Positions 52,818 through 62,015 of a stretch of 64,000 nucleotides of DNA are shown piece by piece. The position numbers and the translations under genes are program-made. The notes beneath the pieces were generated by a model. That model had not been told where the DNA came from, made no database searches, and saw only the letters and a list, made by a program, of their open reading frames with translations. The DNA is taken from assembly GCF_001598415.1 (NCBI RefSeq), contig NZ_BCYX01000004.1:171682-235681 (forward strand). The letters run 5' to 3'. How positions within the stretch are numbered: position 1 is the stretch's first letter; each line of letters starts with the position of its first letter. This DNA is from Sphingomonas mali NBRC 15500 (GTDB lineage: Bacteria > Pseudomonadota > Alphaproteobacteria > Sphingomonadales > Sphingomonadaceae).

Positions 52818-53777
52818 ATGTCTTGCCTTGGCAATCATGACGGCGGAGGGAAGGCAACTTCCCTCCGCTCGCCGGCCACTCTGGTCCCTACCGCCGAACA
52901 GGTCGACCGCAGCGCGATGATCCTGATCGGCGGCGGCGCGTTCCAGATGGGCTCGGCGACCTTCTACCGCGAGGAGCGGCCGCTCCGTGAAGCGATGGTC
53001 GGCGACTTCTGGATCGATCGCGCGCCGGTCACGAACCGGGAGTTCTCACAATTCGTCGCCGCGACCGGCTATGTCTCACTGGCCGAGCGCCAACCCTTGC
53101 CCGAACACTATCCGGATGCCGATCCCGCCTTGCTGGTTCCGGGAGCAGCGGTCTTTCGCAAGCCGCCGGGGCCGGTCGGCTTGCGCGATCCGCGTGCCTG
53201 GTGGGCTTATGTACCAAATGCGTCGTGGCGCGATCCGCTTGGTGACGGGGCCGGTATCGCCGCCCTTGCTGATCATCCCGTCGTGCAGGTCGCGCACGAA
53301 GACGCGTTGGCCTATGCCAATTGGTGCGGAAAAACGCTGCCCGGCGAAGCCGAATGGGAGTTCGCAGCCCGCGGCGGCCTCGACGGCGCGATCTATCCCT
53401 GGGGCGACGACCCTCAGCCCGAGGGACGCCACATGGCCAACACCTGGCAAGGCCGGTTTCCTTGGGAAAACCTGGCCGAGGACGGCTATGACCGCACGTC
53501 TCCCGTCGGCTCCTTTCCTGCCAATGGCTATGGACTAGTCGATGTCGTCGGCAACGTCTGGGAATGGACGGCCACGCCGTTCGACGACGAGGTCACGGAG
53601 CGATCCTGTTGTCAGGCGCCCGATGCTGCCCGACCGGATCGCCGTTTCGTGGTGAAGGGGGGCTCGCACCTTTGTGCTCCCAATTACTGCCTGCGCTACC
53701 GCCCCGCCGCCCGCCAGGGTGAAGCGCGGGATACAGCCACGTCACATATCGGATTCCGCTGCATCGCGCGCTGCTGA
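52818..53777 (+). CDS. Formylglycine-generating enzyme (sulfatase maturation)
   Basis: 319 residues with the FGE/SUMF1 fold: start MILIGGGAFQMGS, middle FWIDRAPVTNREFSQFVAATGY and LPGEAEWEFAARGGLDGAIYPWGDD, and the active-site region GGSHLCAPNYCLRYRPAAR with C286 and C291, the pair that binds copper and oxidises the sulfatase cysteine using oxygen. It is co-transcribed with the sulfatase, whose CTPTR motif is its substrate. Because FGE is a copper enzyme, local copper handling may matter for this operon. Confidence 0.94.
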   Translation: MSCLGNHDGGGKATSLRSPATLVPTAEQVDRSAMILIGGGAFQMGSATFYREERPLREAMVGDFWIDRAPVTNREFSQFVAATGYVSLAERQPLPEHYPDADPALLVPGAAVFRKPPGPVGLRDPRAWWAYVPNASWRDPLGDGAGIAALADHPVVQVAHEDALAYANWCGKTLPGEAEWEFAARGGLDGAIYPWGDDPQPEGRHMANTWQGRFPWENLAEDGYDRTSPVGSFPANGYGLVDVVGNVWEWTATPFDDEVTERSCCQAPDAARPDRRFVVKGGSHLCAPNYCLRYRPAARQGEARDTATSHIGFRCIARC

Positions 53778-53816
53778 AGCCGCCCGCAAGGCTTCGTCCC
53801 GCACAAGGATCGAATA

Positions 53817-55322
53817 ATGAACACCCTTCCTCCCCCGCGCGCGCCTGCGCCGCAATCGCGCGTGTCCCCTAGCGTCGGCGTGATCCTGCAATCGCCGCGC
53901 CTCTTCACGACCGAAGTCCTGGCAGGGGTCGTGACCGCCCTCGCGCTGATCCCCGAGGTGATCTCCTTTTCCTTCATCTCCGGCGTCGATCCCAAGGTCG
54001 CGCTGATCTCTTCCGTTGTGCTGTGCTTCGTGATGTCCGTGCTGGGTGGGCGGCCCGCGATGGTTACCGCGGCCGCGGGATCGATCGCATTGGTGATCGG
54101 TCCGATGGTGAAGGCCCACGGTGTCGGATACATTCTGCCTACCGTCCTGCTTGCCGGGTCCATCCAGATTCTCTTCGGAGCGACGGGGCTCGCCCGCCTG
54201 ACCCGGTTCATTCCGCGTTCGGTAATGATCGGCTTCGTTAATGCCCTGGGCATCCTCATCTTCGCGGCCCAAGTGCCGCATGTGCTGGGCGGCTCGCCGG
54301 CGGTCTATGCGCTTTTCGCCGCGACCATCGTCATCGTCCTGGCCTTTCCTCGCATCTCGGGCGCGGTGCCGGCACCTCTGGTGGCGATCGTCGCGGTAAC
54401 CGCAGTCGCAATCCTCTGGCATCTGGATGTACCGAGCGTCGGTGGCGCAGGCTCGATGGCTCCGGGTCTACCCGGGGCCACCGCGCTTCTCGTGCCCTTC
54501 GATGCCGCGACGCTCGCCGTCATCTGGCCCTCGGCACTCAGCGTGGCCTTCGTCGGCCTGCTCGAAACCTTGCTGACCGCCAAACTGGTCGACGAATTGA
54601 CGAACACCCGCTCCGACAAGGGGCGCGAATCCTGGGCGCTCGGCATCGCCAACATCGCCGCGGGTTTCTATGGCGGGATGGCCGGCTGCGCGATGATCGG
54701 GCAGACCGTGGTGAACGTGAAGATCGGCGGGGGACGATCACGGGTTTCGACCATGGCGGCAGCGGTCGTTCTGCTGCTTCTCGTCACCGTCCTTGCCGGA
54801 TTGATGGCGCAAATCCCGATGGTCGCGCTCGCGGCGGTCATGATGATCGTCGCGCTGAAGACCGTGAACTGGCAGAGCATTCGCCCCGCGACCTTGCGAC
54901 GGATGCCTGTTCCGGAAACGCTCGTGATGTTGGTGAGCGTCGTGGTGACGGTCATGACCGGCAATCTCGCCCTCGGGGTCGTCGCGGGCGTGCTTCTCGC
55001 CATGATCCTGTTCGCCCGGCGCGTCGCGCACGTCATCGACGTCGAGCGCATTGCCTCGCCCGATGGCCGCCGCGTGCGTTACTGCGTCCATGGCCCGCTC
55101 TTCTTCGGCAGCAGCAACGAGCTTGTCGACCGCTTCGCCTATGCGTCGGATCCGGCGGAGGTCACGATCGACTTCTCCCGGTCGCAAATCTGGGACGCCT
55201 CGAGCGTCGCCGCACTCGACGCCGTCAAGACGCGATATCACAGCCGGGGAACCAAGGTCGCTTTTGCCGGGCTCGACCACCGCAGTTCGCAATTCCACCT
55301 CAGGCTCAGCGGGCATCTGTGA
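53817..55322 (+). CDS. SulP-family anion transporter with STAS domain
   Basis: 501 residues: a membrane domain of about 12-14 helices (LAGVVTALALIPEVISFSFISGVDP is the characteristic first block) and a C-terminal STAS domain from about residue 405 (GPLFFGSSNELVDRF, VTIDFSRSQIWDASSVAALD). SulP proteins carry sulfate, bicarbonate or related anions. After sulfatase and FGE, moving released sulfate is the natural role. It starts 39 bases after the FGE gene. Confidence 0.93.
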   Translation: MNTLPPPRAPAPQSRVSPSVGVILQSPRLFTTEVLAGVVTALALIPEVISFSFISGVDPKVALISSVVLCFVMSVLGGRPAMVTAAAGSIALVIGPMVKAHGVGYILPTVLLAGSIQILFGATGLARLTRFIPRSVMIGFVNALGILIFAAQVPHVLGGSPAVYALFAATIVIVLAFPRISGAVPAPLVAIVAVTAVAILWHLDVPSVGGAGSMAPGLPGATALLVPFDAATLAVIWPSALSVAFVGLLETLLTAKLVDELTNTRSDKGRESWALGIANIAAGFYGGMAGCAMIGQTVVNVKIGGGRSRVSTMAAAVVLLLLVTVLAGLMAQIPMVALAAVMMIVALKTVNWQSIRPATLRRMPVPETLVMLVSVVVTVMTGNLALGVVAGVLLAMILFARRVAHVIDVERIASPDGRRVRYCVHGPLFFGSSNELVDRFAYASDPAEVTIDFSRSQIWDASSVAALDAVKTRYHSRGTKVAFAGLDHRSSQFHLRLSGHL

Positions 55323-57187
55323 TGGACTTCGGGGGGGAGCGGAATACCCAGGTTACAGAGGGCGAGGACCGGGGCGGGTATTGCGCATCGACATGGCGAA
55401 CGCCGCCGGACGTTTCGGTGCCCGCGCCCGCCGGTACGCCCTTGCGGCTGCCCAAGCTCAGGGCGCTCGTGCGCACCAAGGAGATTCTTCTCCTGCCGCT
55501 CGCGCTCTTGATCGGCGTGGCGACGGGAACCGCGGTGGTCGCGATGAGCCTGGCTGCCCAGGCCGCCCATGCGGTGCTTTACGGCATCCCCCTCGACGTG
55601 AGGCTCAGCGCGAGCGCGGCGGTCGATCCCGTCGCGGCGATGGCCGGCCCCGCGGTTGGCGGCCTCCTGCTTGGGCTCATGGAATATTGCCGGCAGCGAT
55701 GGAAATTGTCCCCGGTCGTGGATCCTGTGGAGGCGAATGCGCTGCGCGGCGGGAAACTGTCGCTCCGCGACAGCCTGATCGTGAGCGGCCAGACGCTCGT
55801 CTCGAACGGTGCCGGCGCATCGGTCGGGCTCGAGGCCGGCTACACGCAAATCGGCGCTGGCTTCGCCTCTTGGCTGGGAACCCGGCTCAATCTCCGGCGC
55901 AACGACCTTCGGCTGATGGTTGGCTGCGGCACTGCCGCGGCGATCAGCGCGGCTTTCAATGCGCCGCTGACCGGTACCTTCTATGCCTGCGAACTCATCA
56001 TCGGCACCTATTCGGTCGCCAGCGCAGTGCCCATCCTGGCAGCGGCACTATCGGCCTCCTTTGTCGCCGGCCACCTGGGCGGTCATCCCTATTCGATCGA
56101 TGCCACCACGCTGAATGGTGACGCGCTGGCGCAGTTGCCGGCGCTTCTCATCCTCGCCCTGATCGCCGGCCTGTTCGGGATCGCGATGATGAGGGCCGTC
56201 GCCCGATGCGAAAATCTGCTCGACCGGCTCGCCCTTCCCTTTTGGTGCCGCCCGCTCGCCGGAGGATTGCTGGTCGGCGCGCTCGCAATGGTCACGCCCC
56301 AAGTCCTGGCGGCAGGACACGGCGCGATGATTCTCGACCTCGGCCAGAAGATGGGGGCGTCGCTCATCGTCACGATCATCGTGCTGAAAGCCATGGCGTG
56401 CATTCTGTCACTTGCCTCGGGTTTTCGCGGTGGCCTCTTTTTCGCCTCGCTCTTCCTTGGTGCATTGCTGGGAAAATGGTTCGCTCTTCAGGTTGGCGCG
56501 ACACCTCTTGCCACCAGCCTCCCACTCGATCCGCAAACCAGCGCGTTTGCCGGTATGGCGGCGCTGGGCGTGGCAATCGTCGGCGGTCCATTGACGATGA
56601 CGTTCCTAGTCCTCGAGATCACCCGCAGCTTCGCCGTCACCGCGACCTCGTTGATCGTCAGCGTGATCACCAGTGCGTTCGTGCGCAGCATTTTCGGGCA
56701 CTCCTTCTCGACCTGGCGTCTCCATCTACGTGGGGAGAGCATCCGCGGCGCCGAGGACATCGGCTGGATCAGAAGTCTGTCCGTCGGCGCCATGATGCGC
56801 ACCGATGTCGCGCTCGGCGACGGATCGACCACGGTAGCCGCATGTCGCGCCAGTTTCAGGCTCGGCTCGACACCGGCCATCTTTCTGACCGACCGCCAGG
56901 ATCGCTATATCGGTACGCTGCTGATGCCCGATCTCTTCTCGCCCGATCTCGACGCGCGCGCGCATGCCACGGAGGTCGCCACGCTCTCGCGCTACGCTAC
57001 GATCTTCTTGCGAGCGGAGATGAATGTGAAAACCGCGATGCAATGCTTCGAAAACGCCGAAGCCGACATTCTTCCGGTCCTCGATGCCGCCGGCGAGGTG
57101 ATCGGTTTCCTGAACGAGGCCTATGCCAGACGACGGTATATGCAGACCTTCGACCAGGCGCGCGCAAGCGTGACAGCGCTCGCCTGA
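55322..57187 (+). CDS. CLC-family chloride channel/antiporter with C-terminal CBS region
   Basis: 621 residues. The membrane part carries the CLC motifs in changed form: GASVGLEAGYTQ in place of GKEGPxxQ, keeping the gating Glu, and a weak GSGIP region. Helix blocks such as AFNAPLTGTFYACE and SGFRGGLFFASLFLGALLG are typical. The C-terminal 140 residues resemble a CBS pair (SVGAMMRTDVAL, RATFLTDRQDRYIGTLLM-like segments). The ATG overlaps the SulP stop by one base. It may balance charge during sulfate movement; anion selectivity is uncertain. Confidence 0.9.
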   Translation: MDFGGERNTQVTEGEDRGGYCASTWRTPPDVSVPAPAGTPLRLPKLRALVRTKEILLLPLALLIGVATGTAVVAMSLAAQAAHAVLYGIPLDVRLSASAAVDPVAAMAGPAVGGLLLGLMEYCRQRWKLSPVVDPVEANALRGGKLSLRDSLIVSGQTLVSNGAGASVGLEAGYTQIGAGFASWLGTRLNLRRNDLRLMVGCGTAAAISAAFNAPLTGTFYACELIIGTYSVASAVPILAAALSASFVAGHLGGHPYSIDATTLNGDALAQLPALLILALIAGLFGIAMMRAVARCENLLDRLALPFWCRPLAGGLLVGALAMVTPQVLAAGHGAMILDLGQKMGASLIVTIIVLKAMACILSLASGFRGGLFFASLFLGALLGKWFALQVGATPLATSLPLDPQTSAFAGMAALGVAIVGGPLTMTFLVLEITRSFAVTATSLIVSVITSAFVRSIFGHSFSTWRLHLRGESIRGAEDIGWIRSLSVGAMMRTDVALGDGSTTVAACRASFRLGSTPAIFLTDRQDRYIGTLLMPDLFSPDLDARAHATEVATLSRYATIFLRAEMNVKTAMQCFENAEADILPVLDAAGEVIGFLNEAYARRRYMQTFDQARASVTALA

Positions 57188-57355
57188 CGTCGAGCCAGTG
57201 TCGTTATACTGGGGATAGCCCTTCGCCGACCGCGAGACCGACATGTCGGAGCCCGGATATCAGCAAGGTTGATCGCCCACACAAGAATTGATCATGACAC
57301 CGCCCCTCGTTGTCGCTGATACTCAAACGCGAAAGATCGAGAGAGGAGCGCCACG

Positions 57356-58663
57356 TTGACGGACACCCCCAGCCTGTCGCCGCTCTACGGTCGCCGCGCG
57401 GTGCTGCAGGGCGCAGCAGCTTTGGCGCCAGCGCTTGCCTCGACAGGCGCCGCCGCGATGCCCCTGGCGGCGGACACGGTCGAGCCGTTCCGCGTCGCGA
57501 TTCCGGAGCGGGACCTCGCCGATCTGCGCCGCCGCCTGGCCGCCACCCGCTGGCCCGACGATCCCGGCAACGACGACTGGGGCTATGGCACCAACGCGCG
57601 CTACCTGCGCGGGCTGGTCGACTATTGGCGCACCGGCTACGACTGGCGGGCGGCGGAGCGGGCGATCAACGCGCTGCCGGCCTATCGGACGCGCATCGAT
57701 GGCATTCCGATCCACTTCATCCGCGTTCCCGGCAAGGGCCCGAAGCCCGTTCCGATCATCATCACGCATGGCTGGCCATGGACCTTCTGGGACATCGAAA
57801 AGGTGATCCGTCCGCTCGCTGATCCGGCGGCGCATGGCGGCGACCCCGGCGACGCGTTCGACGTGATCGTGCCGTCGCTGCCTGGCTATGGGTTCTCCGG
57901 GCCCGAGCCCGTGGCCGGCGTCAATTTCTGGCGGACCGCCGACCTCTGGCACAAGCTCATGACCGAGCGGCTGGGCTATCCGCGCTATGCGGCAAGCGGC
58001 GGCGACTGGGGAGCACTCGTCTCCTCGCAGCTCGGGCACAAATATGCCGACAGCCTCATCGGGGTGCACCTCATGCATGCGATGCTGCTCGACCAGTTCA
58101 ACAACGCCCGCCCCTGGGACGTGACCGCGCGCAGCTGGGACACGCTGACCCCGGTTCCCGCCGCGACGATGAAGTTCGTTGCTCATTTCGCGGTGCAGGT
58201 GGTCGATCCCCAGTCGCTCGCTTACGCTATGAACGATTCCCCGGTCGGGCTCCTCGCCTGGCTCCTCGAGCGCTGGCGCTCCTGGGGCGATGGCGGCGGC
58301 GATCCCGAGCGCGTCTTCACGCGCGAGCATATGATCACCACGGCGATGATCTACTGGCTGACGGGAACGGCGGGTTCATCGATGCGCGCCTATGCCGATG
58401 CCGCGCGCTATCCCTGGAAGCCGTCGCACGACCTCAAACCGGTAGTGCAGGCACCGACCGGCATCACCTTCCTCGGCGGCGAGAATCCCCCGGGGGTCAC
58501 GACCGAGAACCGCGTCGCGGCGTTCAAGGCGGGGCCGCGCGCCGGCTTCTTCAACAGCGTTTTCCTGAACGCTCATCCGACCGGCGGCCATTTCGGTTAT
58601 TATGAGAACCCGCCAGCGGTCATTTCGGACATCAGGACGATGTTCCGCCGCCTGCCCGCCTGA
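57356..58663 (+). CDS. Exported epoxide hydrolase (EHN/alpha-beta hydrolase)
   Basis: 435 residues from a TTG at 57356 with a good AGAGGAG site. The N terminus has a Tat-like signal (GRRAVLQGAAALAPALAS). An EHN domain (PFRVAIPERDLADLRRRLAATRWPDD) precedes the alpha/beta hydrolase core: oxyanion motif HGWP (138-141), nucleophile D217 in SGGDWGAL and probable catalytic H412 in GGHFGYYENP. It opens epoxides to diols; the microsomal-type fold is common in sphingomonads that degrade aromatics or terpenes. It stands alone between two convergent or unrelated genes. Confidence 0.92.
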   Translation: MTDTPSLSPLYGRRAVLQGAAALAPALASTGAAAMPLAADTVEPFRVAIPERDLADLRRRLAATRWPDDPGNDDWGYGTNARYLRGLVDYWRTGYDWRAAERAINALPAYRTRIDGIPIHFIRVPGKGPKPVPIIITHGWPWTFWDIEKVIRPLADPAAHGGDPGDAFDVIVPSLPGYGFSGPEPVAGVNFWRTADLWHKLMTERLGYPRYAASGGDWGALVSSQLGHKYADSLIGVHLMHAMLLDQFNNARPWDVTARSWDTLTPVPAATMKFVAHFAVQVVDPQSLAYAMNDSPVGLLAWLLERWRSWGDGGGDPERVFTREHMITTAMIYWLTGTAGSSMRAYADAARYPWKPSHDLKPVVQAPTGITFLGGENPPGVTTENRVAAFKAGPRAGFFNSVFLNAHPTGGHFGYYENPPAVISDIRTMFRRLPA

Positions 58664-58695
58664 GCCTGCACAGGCGGTGACCCCTGCCCCTCGGT

Positions 58696-59931
58696 CTAGA
58701 CGCCTTCGGTCAACGCCGCATATTCGGCGACCTTGAGCTTGCCGAGCTGCGACATGTGGACCGCGTCGGGACCGTCGGCGATGCGAAGATAGCGGTTGAG
58801 CGTGAAGAAGTGGGCGATCGGCGTGTCGTCGCTGACGCCCATGCCGCCATAGACCTGGATCGCACGGTCCGCGACTTCCTGGGCCATCCGCGGTACGACG
58901 ATCTTGATCGCCGCGATCAGATCGCGTGCCGCGCGGTTGCCGTGCCGGTCCATCTGATCCGCCGCCTTTAGCGTGAGGAGCCGGGCCTGCTCGACCTCGC
59001 ACCAGGAGCGCGCGATATCCTGCCGCACGCTGCTCTGGTCGGAAAGCTTGACGCCGAACGCAACCCGGCTCTCGGCGCGCCGCGCCATCAGCTCGAGCGC
59101 GCGCTGCGCCTGACCGATCGAGCGCATGCAGTGATGGATGCGGCCCGGCCCGAGGCGCCCCTGCGCGATCTCGAACCCGCGTCCCTCTCCCAGGATCATG
59201 TTGGCGCGCGGCACCCGGACATCCTCAAGCGCTACTTCGCATTCACCACCCGGCGAATGGTCGCGGCCGAACACCGGCATCGCGCGGACGATGCGGACGC
59301 CCGGCGTGTCGCGCGGCACGATGATGGTCGAGTGCTGCTGGTGACGCGGCGCGTCGGGCGTCGAGCGCCCCATGACGAGCAGGACCTCGCAACGCGGGTC
59401 GAGGATGTTGGTGATCCACCACTTACGGCCGTTGATGACATAATCGTCGCCGTCCGCGATGATCGTCGTCGCGATGTTGGTCGCATCCGATGACGCCACC
59501 TCCGGTTCGGTCATGAGATAGGCGGACCGGATATTGCCCGCCAGCAATGGCTCGAGCCAACGCGCCTGCTGCTCGGGCGTGCCGTACCGCGCGAGCACTT
59601 CCATATTCCCGGTGTCGGGCGGCGAGCAGTTGAACACTTCCGATGCCCAGCCGACACGGCCCATCTGTTCGGCGAGAGGCGCATATTCGAGGTTGCTGAG
59701 GCCGGCGCTGAACCGGCCGTAATCGCGCGGCAGGAAGAGATTCCACAGCCCCTGCTCGCGCGCCAGCGCCTTCAGGCCTTCAAGCGGCGGCCAGGACCGC
59801 CAGCGATTGGCCGGATCGGCATGCCAGTCGTCATGCGCCCGTTCGAGCGGATAGATATGCTCGAGCATGAACGTACGCAGGCGCCCGATCAGCGCGTCGA
59901 CCTTCTCGCCATGCGTGAAATCCATGGACAT
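58696..59931 (-). CDS. Acyl-CoA dehydrogenase, ACAD10/11-like
   Basis: 411 residues with the ACAD pattern AYLMTEPEVASSDATNI (FAD-binding TEP motif), WWITNILDPRCEVLLVMGR, the catalytic region and QVYGGMGVSDDTPIAHFF near the C terminus. The opening PLERAHDDWHADPANRWRSWPPLEGLKALA is typical of the subgroup fused in animals to an APH kinase. AAGGGAAGA precedes the ATG. It is divergent from an SDR-APH kinase-oxidoreductase operon, suggesting a joint pathway. Confidence 0.93.
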   Translation of the reverse strand: MSMDFTHGEKVDALIGRLRTFMLEHIYPLERAHDDWHADPANRWRSWPPLEGLKALAREQGLWNLFLPRDYGRFSAGLSNLEYAPLAEQMGRVGWASEVFNCSPPDTGNMEVLARYGTPEQQARWLEPLLAGNIRSAYLMTEPEVASSDATNIATTIIADGDDYVINGRKWWITNILDPRCEVLLVMGRSTPDAPRHQQHSTIIVPRDTPGVRIVRAMPVFGRDHSPGGECEVALEDVRVPRANMILGEGRGFEIAQGRLGPGRIHHCMRSIGQAQRALELMARRAESRVAFGVKLSDQSSVRQDIARSWCEVEQARLLTLKAADQMDRHGNRAARDLIAAIKIVVPRMAQEVADRAIQVYGGMGVSDDTPIAHFFTLNRYLRIADGPDAVHMSQLGKLKVAEYAALTEGV

Positions 59932-60169
59932 TCTTCCCTTGCAGACCGTCGGTATCGGAAGCGAGGGTTACGAGGAGGTCGCTCGCGCACAATTATGAAT
60001 CCGCGCCCGGGCGCATAACCCTTTGGTCATGGGTCACACTGTCCCACCGTCTATGGCCGCGCCCGATGGAAGGGCTCAAAAATCATCATGACCGATCCAC
60101 CGGCCGCGAGCCTACGACCTCCCCACAAGATGCCGGGACGCGACAGGGCCCGGCGATGGAGGGCGGCAT

Positions 60170-60940
60170 ATGGGCACAGGACATTCCAGCTTGAAAGGCA
60201 GGGTTGCGCTGGTGACGGGCGCCTCGGGCGGTGTCGGGCGCTCGCTGGCACTGGCACTGGCGAGCCAGGGCGCGAAGGTCGCCGTCGCCGCACGGCGCTA
60301 CGAGCAGCTCGAGCAGCTCGCCGCGGAAATCTGCGATGCCGGTGGCGAGGCCCTTGCGGTCGAAATAGATGTCGAGCGCGAGGACTCGGTCGAAGCGGCT
60401 TTCGAGATGGCCAATGCCCGGCTTGGACTCGTCGACACGGTCGTCGCCAATGCCGGGATCCTCACGCCGGGACGCGCGACCGATCTCGACATCGCGACCT
60501 TCGACAAGGCGATGGCCGTCAATGTCCGAGGCAGCTTCCTTACCGCCCGCGCCGGCGCGCGACGGATGATCGGCAAGGTCGGCGACGACGAACGCGGCCG
60601 GGTGATCTTCATCGCCTCGATCGCGGCCCACACCCCGCTGCCAGGCGGAAGCGCCTATTGCGCGAGCAAGGCCGCGATCGCGATGATGGGCAAGGCGCTC
60701 GCCAAGGAATGGGCCCGTCACGGCATCACCGTGAACACGCTCTGCCCCGGCTTCATGATGTCGGACATGTCGCGCGACTGGCTGAGTTCGGAGGCGGGCC
60801 AGGCCCAGGTCGCCGCCTATCCGCGCCGTCGTTTCATGGCGACCGACGATCTTGCCGGCACCGTGCTCTATCTGGCCTCCGACGCGGCACGGACCGTGAC
60901 CGGCACCGTCATCACCGTCGACGACGGCCAGACGCTGTGA
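60170..60940 (+). CDS. Short-chain dehydrogenase/reductase
   Basis: 256 residues: TGASGGVG cofactor motif near residue 16, NAG motif, and YCASK catalytic pair. C-terminal VTGTVITVDDGQTL is typical of 3-hydroxyacyl-CoA or related SDRs. It is 7 bases upstream of the kinase gene in one operon. A GGAGG site precedes the ATG. Confidence 0.92.
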   Translation: MGTGHSSLKGRVALVTGASGGVGRSLALALASQGAKVAVAARRYEQLEQLAAEICDAGGEALAVEIDVEREDSVEAAFEMANARLGLVDTVVANAGILTPGRATDLDIATFDKAMAVNVRGSFLTARAGARRMIGKVGDDERGRVIFIASIAAHTPLPGGSAYCASKAAIAMMGKALAKEWARHGITVNTLCPGFMMSDMSRDWLSSEAGQAQVAAYPRRRFMATDDLAGTVLYLASDAARTVTGTVITVDDGQTL

Positions 60941-60947
60941 CCGGCCG

Positions 60948-62015
60948 GTGAGCGGGCTGCCGCCGGCCCTTTCCTTCCAGCCCGACCTGCTCGACGAGGC
61001 AGCGCTCACGGCCTGGATGGAGCGGCATGTCGACGGCTTTCGCGGGCCCTTCGAGGCGCGGATGCTCGCCGGCGGCCAGTCCAATCCCACCTTCATGCTG
61101 ACCACCTCGACGCGGGCCTATGTGCTGCGGCGCAGGCCACCCGGCGACCTGCCTCCCGGCGCACATGCGGTCGATCGGGAGGCCCGCGTCCAGATGGCGT
61201 TGGCCCGCCAAGGTTTCCCCGTGCCCCGCATCCATGCGGCATGCGCCGACGACAGCGTCATCGGCTCGCCCTTCTACATCATGGATATGGTCGAGGGCCG
61301 GATCTTCCGGGAGTCGACCTTCGCCGAGGCCCCGCCGGAGCAGCGCGCGCCCTGTTTCGACCAAATGAATGCGATGCTCGCGCGGCTCCACGCGATCGAT
61401 CCGATTGCCGCGGGCCTTGCCGATTTCGGCCGCCCGGGCAGCTATTTCGCCCGCCAGGTCAAGCGCTGGGCCCGGCAATATCACGCCGAGACCGGCGCCG
61501 GGCGCATTCCCGACCTCGACTGGCTCGTCGACTGGTTGCCCGGCCATATCCCCGCCGACGACGAGACGGTGATCGTGCATGGCGACTTCCGGGTCGACAA
61601 CATGATCTTCCACCCGACTGAGCCCAGGGTCGTCGCCGTGCTCGACTGGGAGCTGTCGACGCTGGGCCACCCGCTTGCCGACTTCACCTATCTGCTGATG
61701 ATGTACCGCTGCCCGCCGGCATTCGGCGGCGGCATCGCGGACAAGGATCCGCGTGCGCTCGGCCTGCCGGACGAGGACGCCTATGTCGCGGCCTATTGCC
61801 GCCGCACCGGCCGTCCGGGCATTCCCGACCTCGACGTCTATATGGCCTACAACCTGTTCCGGCTCGGCGCGATCGTCCATGGCATCAAGGGTCGGGTGCT
61901 GCGTGGCAACGCGGTTTCCGCAAATGCCGCACGGCTCGCCGCCGAGCTGCCGGCGATCGCCGCGCTCGCTCGCGCCCAGGCCGAGCGCTGGCAGGCCAAC
62001 GGGGCGTCGCGATGA
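60948..62015 (+). CDS. APH-family phosphotransferase, LvaA/ACAD11-kinase-like
   Basis: 355 residues starting at GTG. The kinase core is clear: GGQSNPTFMLTT (glycine-rich loop, about 42-53), VIVHGDFRVDNM with H211, D213 (catalytic) and N218, and LDWELS with D233 (magnesium). This subgroup phosphorylates hydroxyl groups of hydroxyacyl-CoA thioesters rather than aminoglycosides. With the divergent ACAD gene it could perform 4-hydroxyacyl-CoA phosphorylation followed by elimination. ATGA overlap with the next gene. Confidence 0.9.
   Translation: MSGLPPALSFQPDLLDEAALTAWMERHVDGFRGPFEARMLAGGQSNPTFMLTTSTRAYVLRRRPPGDLPPGAHAVDREARVQMALARQGFPVPRIHAACADDSVIGSPFYIMDMVEGRIFRESTFAEAPPEQRAPCFDQMNAMLARLHAIDPIAAGLADFGRPGSYFARQVKRWARQYHAETGAGRIPDLDWLVDWLPGHIPADDETVIVHGDFRVDNMIFHPTEPRVVAVLDWELSTLGHPLADFTYLLMMYRCPPAFGGGIADKDPRALGLPDEDAYVAAYCRRTGRPGIPDLDVYMAYNLFRLGAIVHGIKGRVLRGNAVSANAARLAAELPAIAALARAQAERWQANGASR

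Noticed and set aside
59946..59971. GTAACC on the minus strand just before the acyl-CoA dehydrogenase
   Set aside because: At 16-base spacing the -10 position reads ACGG, not CGAA.
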